This document shows positions 1-5,826 of a DNA stretch of 15,776 bases, one piece after another. The translations under genes and the position numbers were made by a program. Position 1 is the first letter of the stretch, and the number at the start of each line of letters is the position of its first letter. Location: the NCBI GenBank assembly GCA_958448635.1, contig CAUDEQ010000046.1, forward strand, positions 1 to 15,776, in the 5' to 3' direction. The stretch is from an uncultured Bacillota bacterium (GTDB lineage Bacteria; Bacillota; Clostridia; Peptostreptococcales; Anaerovoracaceae). The notes under the pieces are model-generated. The model made no database searches. It saw nothing but the letters and a program-made list of their open reading frames with translations, and was not told the DNA's origin.

Positions 1-21
1 TAATATAAAATTAACAATATA

Positions 22-62
22 ATTGGCTATAGGCACTTCCTGTAGCCAATTTGTTTTTTTTT
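22..62 (+). terminator. Rho-independent terminator of an upstream gene
   Basis: ATTGGCTATAG (22-32) pairs with CTGTAGCCAAT (40-50), giving an 11-bp stem with one G-U pair and a 7-nt loop. A T-rich run follows at 51-62. The T-run is on the + side, so this most likely ends a + strand gene that lies left of the window. The sequence on the other side is only moderately T-rich when read on the - strand. Confidence 0.85.
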
Positions 63-162
63 GCTCGGGAAATACCATGGAGAGTAGATCAGGTATATGC
101 TTGCATATATACTTGCGGTTGATTGATACGTTGTATTTATGGAAGATGCTGGAGAAGGAATT

Positions 163-1839
163 ATGGAAGGTTTACAGATCGCATTGACATTGTTTGGTGG
201 ACTTGCGCTGTTCATTTACGGCATGAATCTCATGAGCGACGGGCTTCAGAAGGCAGCCGGAGAAAAGATGAAAAGTATTCTGGCTTTGCTGACTAAAAAT
301 CCATTGATAGGTGTGCTGGCAGGCGCTCTTGTGACGGCAGTCATTCAAAGCAGCAGCGCCACTACGGTAATGGTGATAGGCTTTGTAAGCGCCGGCCTTA
401 TGAATCTGCCGCAGGCCATAAGCATAATATTGGGAGCCAACATAGGGACGACGATAACGGCCCAGCTGGTGGCATTTAAGATAGGTGATTATGCATGGGC
501 CTTTGTAATAGCAGGATTTATCATGTACTTCTTCATGGTGAAGCGTGAAAAGGTGATGGACGTCGGGCAGGTGCTGTTCGGCTTCGGAGTTCTGTTTGTG
601 GGTCTCAATATAATGGGAGATGCCATGGAGCCGCTGTCTGCAACGCCGCAGTTTGCCGATATGATGCTGAAGGTGGCAGATATACCGGTGCTGGGTGTCA
701 TAGTGGGCACTGTTCTGACTGCCATAATCCAAAGCTCGTCGGCGTCAATAGCAGTGCTTCAGAATCTGGCATCCACGGCGGGACCTGACGGAGTAACCAG
801 CATAATCGGTCTTGCGGGAGCCATACCGATACTCTTCGGAACCAATATAGGAACAACCATAACTGCGCTGCTGGCATCCATCGGCGGGACCATCAACGCC
901 AAGAGAACTGCCATAGCCCATACCATATTCAACTTGGGCGGAACGTTGATTTTCATATGGTTTACCCCGCTCATAGCTGAATTCATCGAGCTCATATCGC
1001 CTAAGGGAGCTGAAACGGAGGTCATCGCCAGGCAGATAGCCAATGCGCACCTTACCTTCAACGTGGCGACCACGCTGGTGTTCCTGCCGCTGATACCTGT
1101 CCTGGTGAAGATAGTTACCAAGGTGATCCCGGACAAGCCTGAGATAAAGGATCCGATGGAAGCCATGTATCTGGACTACAACGTGCTGGAGCAGCCCTTT
1201 GCAGCGATACATCTGGCGATGAAGGAGCTGTCAAGAATGGCTGAGATAACTGCTGAAATGCTGGTGGAAACGAAAAAGGCATTTCTCGGAGACGATCTGA
1301 AAGCAATAGAAGAAGTAAAGAAAAAAGAGGATCATGTGAACAACCTGCGTGATCTGATAATTAAATACCTGTCGTCAATGTTCTCCACGGAAACCGTCAC
1401 CGAGAAGCAGGCGCTGACCATATCGGGAATGATGCATGTGGTGGCAGACGTGGAGCATGTGGGAGACAACTGCGACAACATTGCAGACTTTGCCCGGGAA
1501 AAGATAGACGGCGGATATGTATTTTCAGATAAGGCATGCGCTGAAATATACAAGTGCTTCGACCACGTCAGCAAGATGCTGGATAACTCCATAAAGGCCC
1601 TCGGCAGCAGCGATACGGATCTGGCCAAGCTGGTAAAGCAGCAGGAGGACGAGCTGGATACCATGGAAAGCGAATACAGGCTGGGACATATGCGAAGGCT
1701 GGACTCCGGAGAATGCTCTCCTGAGTTTACGGTGCTGTATATGGACGTGATACATAACATAGAGAGAATGGGAGACAACTGCGAAAACATCGCCAACGCA
1801 GTCCTGGACAACCTGAAGATCGATGATATGGAAGAATAA
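163..1839 (+). CDS. Na+/phosphate cotransporter with C-terminal PhoU-like domain (copy 1)
   Basis: This is an inner-membrane sodium-coupled phosphate transporter of the Na/Pi cotransporter (NptA/YjbB, SLC34-related) family, 558 aa. Two inverted membrane repeats each carry the family signature: QSSSATT at residues 62-68 and QSSSAS at 190-195. Each is followed by an NIGTT motif (GANIGTT in repeat 1, FGTNIGTT in repeat 2). Residues from about 337 to 545 form a helical cytoplasmic PhoU-like domain with the usual acidic GD motifs (EHVGD ending at 435, ERMGD ending at 538). I chose ATG 163 over the in-frame ATG at 139. GGAGAAGG (151-158) lies 4 nt before 163, and this start aligns with the N-terminus of the neighbouring paralogue. 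The gene appears to be a single transcription unit. Family assignment is very secure; phosphate as substrate is inferred from the family. Confidence 0.93.
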   Translation: MEGLQIALTLFGGLALFIYGMNLMSDGLQKAAGEKMKSILALLTKNPLIGVLAGALVTAVIQSSSATTVMVIGFVSAGLMNLPQAISIILGANIGTTITAQLVAFKIGDYAWAFVIAGFIMYFFMVKREKVMDVGQVLFGFGVLFVGLNIMGDAMEPLSATPQFADMMLKVADIPVLGVIVGTVLTAIIQSSSASIAVLQNLASTAGPDGVTSIIGLAGAIPILFGTNIGTTITALLASIGGTINAKRTAIAHTIFNLGGTLIFIWFTPLIAEFIELISPKGAETEVIARQIANAHLTFNVATTLVFLPLIPVLVKIVTKVIPDKPEIKDPMEAMYLDYNVLEQPFAAIHLAMKELSRMAEITAEMLVETKKAFLGDDLKAIEEVKKKEDHVNNLRDLIIKYLSSMFSTETVTEKQALTISGMMHVVADVEHVGDNCDNIADFAREKIDGGYVFSDKACAEIYKCFDHVSKMLDNSIKALGSSDTDLAKLVKQQEDELDTMESEYRLGHMRRLDSGECSPEFTVLYMDVIHNIERMGDNCENIANAVLDNLKIDDMEE

Positions 1840-1847
1840 TGAAGGCT

Positions 1848-1899
1848 ATCGAATAATGATATCGAACAATGATATCGAACAATGATATCGAACAATGAT
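1848..1899. repeat. Four tandem copies of a 13-bp unit within an inverted repeat
   Basis: Unit ATCGAACAATGAT is repeated exactly at 1861-1873, 1874-1886 and 1887-1899. A first copy with one change (ATCGAATAATGAT) lies at 1848-1860. The array starts 9 bp after the stop codon of the first transporter. Its edges are also inverted: TATCGAATAATGATATC at 1847-1863 is nearly complementary to GATATCCATGATTCGATA at 1897-1914, so the transcript could fold into a hairpin in the 3' UTR before the terminator. Function is unknown. Confidence 0.9.
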
Positions 1900-1953
1900 A
1901 TCCATGATTCGATATATGAATGCCTTATATATGGATAAATGAAATACGCATGC

Positions 1954-1990
1954 AAAGCGGCAGATCACAGCTCTGCCGTTTTGTTAATTT
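1954..1990 (+). terminator. Terminator of the first Na+/phosphate cotransporter gene
   Basis: CGGCAGA (1958-1964) and TCTGCCG (1972-1978) form a perfect 7-bp stem with a 7-nt loop. It is extended by a G-U pair and AAA/TTT pairs, and followed by TTTTGTTAATTTTT. It ends the transcript of the gene at 163-1839 and separates it from the second transporter. Confidence 0.88.
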
Positions 1991-2033
1991 TTGCGAAGGA
2001 AATACAGGTATCCAGCGACAGACACGCCCTGAA

Positions 2034-2061
2034 TTTACATAAAATTAACATTCAATTAACG
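2034..2061 (+). promoter_or_regulatory. Candidate Pho box 1: three TTAACA-like hexamers at 11-bp period
   Basis: TTTACA (2034-2039), TTAACA (2045-2050) and TTAACG (2056-2061) are separated by exactly 5 bp each. This matches the PhoP box known in Bacillus (direct repeats close to TTAACA with about 5-bp spacers). The third hexamer lies where the -35 element of the candidate promoter would be, as expected for PhoP-activated promoters. The repeats are seen in the sequence; binding by the nearby response regulator is inferred. Confidence 0.75.
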
Positions 2062-2084
2062 CAAACTACCTTTTCTGATAACAT
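2056..2084 (+). promoter_or_regulatory. Candidate Pho-dependent promoter of the second transporter
   Basis: TTAACG (2056-2061) as a weak -35 is followed by a 17-bp spacer and TAACAT (2079-2084) as a -10. TG at 2076-2077 gives an extended -10. Both hexamers match sigma-A consensus at only 4 of 6 positions, which fits a promoter needing an activator at the overlapping Pho box. Expected transcript start is near 2091. An AT-rich stretch at 2083-2102 offers other possible -10 elements, so the exact start is uncertain. Confidence 0.5.
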
Positions 2085-2142
2085 ACATATATATTATATA
2101 AATGTAGGAATTGTATGAGAGGCTGTTTTGTTTCAGCTTGAG

Positions 2143-2170
2143 TTAACAGAGTATTTACTTAAAATTAATA
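2143..2170 (+). promoter_or_regulatory. Candidate Pho box 2: second triplet of hexamers at 11-bp period
   Basis: TTAACA (2143-2148), TTTACT (2154-2159) and TTAATA (2165-2170) again have 5-bp spacers. The core TTTACT-TAAAA-TTAATA closely copies the TTTACA-TAAAA-TTAACA core of box 1. This cluster lies downstream of the predicted transcript start and 40 bp upstream of the start codon. It could be an auxiliary PhoP site, like downstream boxes reported for some Bacillus Pho genes, or an operator for a second promoter. No good -10 follows it. Confidence 0.6.
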
Positions 2171-2209
2171 ACACTTATAGCAGCAGCGATTAGAAACAGG
2201 AGAGGGAAA

Positions 2210-3868
2210 ATGAATGAAATAACACAACTGGTAATAACCTTGCTGGGAGGACTGGCGGTATTTATCTACGGAATGAATCTGATGAGCGACGGCCTTCAGA
2301 AATGCGCCGGCGAAAAGATGAGGAAGATACTTGCCATCCTGACGAGAAACCCGATAACGGGAGTTCTGGCAGGTGCTCTCGTTACGGCTGTTCTTCAGAG
2401 CAGCAGCGCCACCACGGTAATGGTAATCGGCTTTGTAAGCGCAGGTCTGATGAATCTGCCGCAGGCCATAAGCATCGTTCTCGGAGCCAACATAGGTACC
2501 ACCATGACGGCTCAGCTGATAGCCTTCAGCATCGGTGACTATGCGTGGTTCTTCGTGTTTATAGGCTTTATTCTGTTTTTCTTCATTAAAAAGGAGCTGG
2601 TCAAATACATAGGGCAGACATGCTTCGCATTCGGTCTGCTGTTTGTGGGAATAAACATCATGGGAGATACCATGAAGCCGCTGGCAGGCTCGGAATTCTT
2701 CGTGGATCTGATGCTCAATGTACAGGATATTCCTGTCCTGGGAGTGCTGATCGGAACTATGATGACGGTCATAGTACAGAGCAGCTCGGCCACCATAGCA
2801 GTGCTTCAGAATCTGGCATCGACGGCAGGACCTGACGGAGTTTCCAGTATAATTGGCCTTGAAGGCGCCCTGCCTATACTCTTCGGAGACAACATAGGTA
2901 CCACCATCACGGCAGTGCTGGCATCCATAGGCGGTACGGTAACAGCCAAGAGAACTGCTGCGGCTCACGTCATATTCAATCTGACGGGAACGCTGATCTT
3001 CATATGGTTCATACCTTATTACGCTCAGTTCATCGAATTCATTTCGCCGAAGGGACCTGAGCTTGAGGTGATATCCAGGCAGATAGCCAATGCCCATACA
3101 TGCTTCAACGTACTCAATACAATGTGGTTCATACCGATGATACCTGTACTGGTCAAGGTGGTAACCAAGATCGTACCGGGCAGAGAGGTGGACAGGCTTC
3201 CGTCGGATCCTATGTATCTGGACGACAATGTGCTGGAGCAGCCCTTTGCTGCTATGCACCTTGCGGCTAAAGAGCTGGAGAGACTGGGAGAAATGGTCCT
3301 CAATATGATAAAGAACGTACAGCAGGCATTTATCGACGGAGACGGAGCCAAGTCCAAGGCAGTATTTGCAGAGGAAGAGGCGGTGAACAAGCTTCAGGAA
3401 AGCATCGTGAACTATCTTGCCAGCATGTATTCCAAGGACACCATAACCGAAGAGCAGGGAGAAAGAGTGTCCAAGCTGCTGCATGTGGCGGGAGACATAG
3501 AGCATGTGGGAGACCAGTGCAAAAATATTGCGGAATTTGCAGACGACAAGAGAAAGCTGTCATATGAGTTTTCCAATGAAGCATACAGTGAAATATACGG
3601 CTGCTTCGATCTTGCCAAGAAAATGATGACGGAGAGCATAACCATCATAGAAAACGAAGATGTGGAGGCTGCCAACAGAATCAGAGAGTACGAAAAGGAA
3701 ATGAACACCAAGGAGGACTTCCTGAGACGGCAGCACATGCACAGGATCACTGAAGGTAAGTGCTCACCGGAGTTCACGGTAATATATACCGATGTGATAC
3801 ATAACATAGAAAAGATCGGAGACTACTGCAACAACATAGCCGATACGGTCCTGGGAGAGGAAAAATAG
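2210..3868 (+). CDS. Na+/phosphate cotransporter with C-terminal PhoU-like domain (copy 2)
   Basis: A 552-aa paralogue of the transporter at 163-1839, with near-identical stretches around both signatures (QSSSATT at 63-69 and QSSSATI at 190-196). The domain order is the same: two inverted membrane repeats, then a PhoU-like cytoplasmic domain with EHVGD ending at 435 and EKIGD ending at 538. Start ATG 2210 has AGGAG at 2198-2202. A notable change from copy 1 is Asp227 in place of Thr227, just before the conserved NIGTT of repeat 2 (FGDNIGTT versus FGTNIGTT). Two Pho-box-like clusters upstream suggest induction under phosphate limitation, so copies 1 and 2 may serve different phosphate regimes. 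No convincing terminator follows on the + strand. Confidence 0.93.
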   Translation: MNEITQLVITLLGGLAVFIYGMNLMSDGLQKCAGEKMRKILAILTRNPITGVLAGALVTAVLQSSSATTVMVIGFVSAGLMNLPQAISIVLGANIGTTMTAQLIAFSIGDYAWFFVFIGFILFFFIKKELVKYIGQTCFAFGLLFVGINIMGDTMKPLAGSEFFVDLMLNVQDIPVLGVLIGTMMTVIVQSSSATIAVLQNLASTAGPDGVSSIIGLEGALPILFGDNIGTTITAVLASIGGTVTAKRTAAAHVIFNLTGTLIFIWFIPYYAQFIEFISPKGPELEVISRQIANAHTCFNVLNTMWFIPMIPVLVKVVTKIVPGREVDRLPSDPMYLDDNVLEQPFAAMHLAAKELERLGEMVLNMIKNVQQAFIDGDGAKSKAVFAEEEAVNKLQESIVNYLASMYSKDTITEEQGERVSKLLHVAGDIEHVGDQCKNIAEFADDKRKLSYEFSNEAYSEIYGCFDLAKKMMTESITIIENEDVEAANRIREYEKEMNTKEDFLRRQHMHRITEGKCSPEFTVIYTDVIHNIEKIGDYCNNIADTVLGEEK

Positions 3869-3937
3869 AAAAAATCGAGGAAAACCCCATGAGCTGCGGT
3901 GCATGCGCCTCGTAAAAAAGTAAAAATACCAAACTAG

Positions 3938-3966
3938 TTGAGAGCAATAAGCAAAAATGTTATAAT
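3938..3966 (+). promoter_or_regulatory. Sigma-A promoter of the phoP-phoR-antiporter operon
   Basis: TTGAGA (3938-3943), a 17-bp spacer, and a perfect TATAAT (3961-3966) with an extended TG at 3958-3959. The predicted start is near 3973, leaving a 5' leader of about 190 nt. This is the best promoter match in the window. Confidence 0.85.
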
Positions 3967-3999
3967 AGATGCAACATTTAAATCACGAATGCTGCATCT
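3967..3999 (+). promoter_or_regulatory. Inverted repeat overlapping the transcript start of the phoP operon
   Basis: AGATGCAACATT (3967-3978) and AATGCTGCATCT (3988-3999) are complementary at 11 of 12 positions across a 9-bp gap. The repeat begins directly after the -10 element and spans the predicted start site. It could be an operator for a dimeric repressor or, in part, the first hairpin of the leader RNA. It is not T-tailed, so it is not a terminator. Confidence 0.6.
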
Positions 4000-4153
4000 A
4001 TTGCATTTGGCAGTCATTCCCGGTAAATGTTTTTGACACGGGAAATATCCGATGAGCGCCATTTCCATAGGCTCTTTACAAATGTTGTTTCCTGTGCTTC
4101 AATAAAAGCGTACAGATGAAAAAACGCGCAGCCTTTGCTGCCAGGAAATTGTA
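4000..4153 (+). other. Structured 5' leader of phoP, no recognised RNA family
   Basis: Downstream of the start-site inverted repeat, TTCCCG (4017-4022) pairs with CGGGAA (4039-4044). Closer to the gene, GCAGC (4128-4132) pairs with GCTGC (4137-4141) across a CTTT loop, about 14 nt before the ribosome site AAAAGGAG (4153-4160). I do not recognise a known riboswitch. A lone TTTACA at 4075 lacks the 11-bp partners of a Pho box. Confidence 0.4.
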
Positions 4154-4165
4154 AAAGGAGATTAT

Positions 4166-4870
4166 ATGGGAAACAAGAAGATACTCATAATAGAGGACGA
4201 ACCAAACATCAGAGAACTGGTCTTGTACAATCTCAAGACCAATGGATACGACGGAATTGCCGCTGAAGACGGAATAATGGGAATAACGCTGGTTCACAGG
4301 GAAAAGCCGGATCTCATACTGCTGGACATCATGCTTCCGGGAAAGAACGGATACGAGATATGCCGTGAGCTCAGGGAGGAGGGAAACAAGATCCCAATCA
4401 TAATGATGACGGCGAAGACAGAGGAATCCGACAAGGTAATGGGTCTGGAATACGGCGCAGATGATTATATTTCAAAGCCATTCGGCATTCGTGAAATGAT
4501 GGCAAGGATAAAGGCGGTCATGAGGAGATATGAGGCCACTTCAGGGGAATCATATGAAGAGACTACAAACGACACCATCATTTCGGCAGGAGATCTCAGC
4601 ATAAACGTTGAACGCCATGAGGTCACGGTGGGAGACAGACTGGTGGAGCTTACCCTCAAGGAATTCGAGCTGCTCCAGTACATGATGGAAAACAGAGGCC
4701 ACGTTTTCTCAAGGGATCAGCTGCTCAACAACGTATGGGGCATAGAGTATGCCGGAGAAACCAGGACGGTGGACGTACATATAAGGCATCTGAGGCAGAA
4801 GCTGTCTGATGGCGAAAACGATGACAACTACATTGAAACCATAAGAGGCAAAGGATATAAGGTAAAGTAA
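4166..4870 (+). CDS. phoP: OmpR-family response regulator, PhoP/PhoB-like
   Basis: A 234-aa two-component transcription regulator. The receiver domain (about 1-122) has the acidic pocket E10/D11, phospho-acceptor D54, switch residues T82 and Y101, and K104 in the KPF motif. The winged-helix DNA-binding domain (about 138-234) has the LTLKEFELL segment, the recognition-helix region around TRTVDVHIRHLRQKL, and the C-terminal wing ending GKGYKVK. Start ATG 4166 is 5 nt after AAAAGGAG. It is followed 9 nt later, in the same frame, by a PhoR-like kinase gene. The PhoP/PhoB identity rests on overall type, the PhoR-like partner, and two Na+/phosphate transporters with Pho-box-like operators just upstream. 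A different OmpR-family function is possible. Confidence 0.85.
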   Translation: MGNKKILIIEDEPNIRELVLYNLKTNGYDGIAAEDGIMGITLVHREKPDLILLDIMLPGKNGYEICRELREEGNKIPIIMMTAKTEESDKVMGLEYGADDYISKPFGIREMMARIKAVMRRYEATSGESYEETTNDTIISAGDLSINVERHEVTVGDRLVELTLKEFELLQYMMENRGHVFSRDQLLNNVWGIEYAGETRTVDVHIRHLRQKLSDGENDDNYIETIRGKGYKVK

Positions 4871-4885
4871 GGTTATAAGGTGAAA
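4853..4885 (+). repeat. 18-bp in-frame near-duplication at the phoP/phoR junction
   Basis: GGATATAAGGTAAAG (4853-4867) encodes the last five residues GYKVK of the regulator. It is repeated 18 bp later as GGTTATAAGGTGAAA (4871-4885), differing at 2 of 15 positions and again reading GYKVK in the same frame. The copies are separated by the phoP TAA stop. The second copy supplies the ribosome site and start codon of the kinase gene. Confidence 0.75.
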
Positions 4886-5812
4886 ATGGAAAAGAAGTTC
4901 ATGCTTCTCATCGCAGAAGCGGCGATATTGAATATAGCAGTGCCGTACTATATATGGCTCACGTGGGGAGACAGCCCGATGTTTTTCCCTGCCTTTTGCG
5001 TGGCAATACTGCTCATATTGGCATTCATAAGCGTTCAGGGCTATTTCATCGTGATCAAGCCCAACCTGCAGCGCGTCAAGGAGCTGGAGGCCACTGCTAA
5101 GGAGAGCAAGGAGGCTGAGCTTTTAAGACGCGAATTCGTTGCCAATGTCAGCCATGAGCTGAAGACACCCCTTACATCCATCTCAGGCTTCATAGAAACG
5201 CTGCAGGACGGCGCCGCAGAGGACCCTGAGATAAGACATAAGTTCATAGACATAATCGCCATCGAGACATCGAGACTCAAGAGGCTCATCGAGGACCTTC
5301 TCGTGCTTTCCGATATCGAAAACCGCCGCGATTCTGAGGGTGGAGAATTCGATATAAAAACGGCGATGGAAAATACAGTGGAAGCCCTTAAGCCGATATG
5401 GGAGGCAAAGAGTATAAGGATCATCACGGAGCTGGAGGAAGGACTCAGTATAACCGGCTCCGTCGACAGATTCAGACAGATGATGGTGAATCTCATAGAA
5501 AACGCAGTCAAGTACTCCGATGAAGGCGGACGTATATGGCTGAAGGCTGTAAAGGACGGCGACAGAATCGTCGTGAGCGTTCGCGATGAAGGAATAGGCA
5601 TAGCCACCGAGCATCACGAAAGGCTTTTTGAAAGATTCTACAGAGTTGACAAGTCAAGATCAAAAAAGGCAGGCGGCACAGGTCTGGGGCTTTCCATCGT
5701 GAAGCACATTGCCGTTCTCTTCGGAGCCACCCTGAATGTAAAGAGTCAGGTGGGAGAGGGCTCTGAGTTTTTTGTAATATTCAAAACGGAGGATAAAATG
5801 AACGACAGTTAG
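4880..5812 (+). CDS. phoR: PhoR-like sensor histidine kinase with minimal sensor region
   Basis: A membrane histidine kinase of about 310 aa, partner of the upstream regulator. Two transmembrane helices (about 8-27 and 37-57) enclose only a loop of roughly 10 residues. A short coiled-coil linker then leads straight to the phospho-acceptor domain with H92 in SHELKTP. The catalytic domain has the N box (N208), DEGIG (236-240) and GGTGLGLSIV (265-274). There is no visible HAMP or PAS domain, so it is shorter than well-known PhoR proteins. The segment REFVANVSHELKTPLTS is typical of PhoR. The start is GTG 4880 (AAGG at 4869-4872) or, equally likely, ATG 4886 (AAGG at 4877-4880); they differ by two residues. 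Signal sensing may depend on a partner protein. Confidence 0.85.
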   Translation: MKMEKKFMLLIAEAAILNIAVPYYIWLTWGDSPMFFPAFCVAILLILAFISVQGYFIVIKPNLQRVKELEATAKESKEAELLRREFVANVSHELKTPLTSISGFIETLQDGAAEDPEIRHKFIDIIAIETSRLKRLIEDLLVLSDIENRRDSEGGEFDIKTAMENTVEALKPIWEAKSIRIITELEEGLSITGSVDRFRQMMVNLIENAVKYSDEGGRIWLKAVKDGDRIVVSVRDEGIGIATEHHERLFERFYRVDKSRSKKAGGTGLGLSIVKHIAVLFGATLNVKSQVGEGSEFFVIFKTEDKMNDS

Positions 5813-5826
5813 AAAGGAGGATGTTA

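Noticed and set aside
1848..1899. Tandem repeats considered as a CRISPR array
   Set aside because: The units are 13 bp, directly adjacent and without spacers, and no cas genes are present.
2165..3505. Long - strand open frame antisense to the second phosphate transporter
   Set aside because: It lacks any recognisable domain and lies wholly opposite a well-supported gene. Its composition (rich in His, Tyr, Arg, Ser) is that of a codon-bias shadow.
3871..3920. CGAGG/CCTCG inverted repeat after the second transporter, considered as a terminator
   Set aside because: The stem is 5 bp with a loop of 27 nt and is followed by A residues on the + strand. A T-run exists only for - strand reading, where no gene is present.
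4033..4038. Perfect TTGACA -35 hexamer in the phoP leader
   Set aside because: No -10-like hexamer is found 16-18 bp downstream, so it is probably chance.
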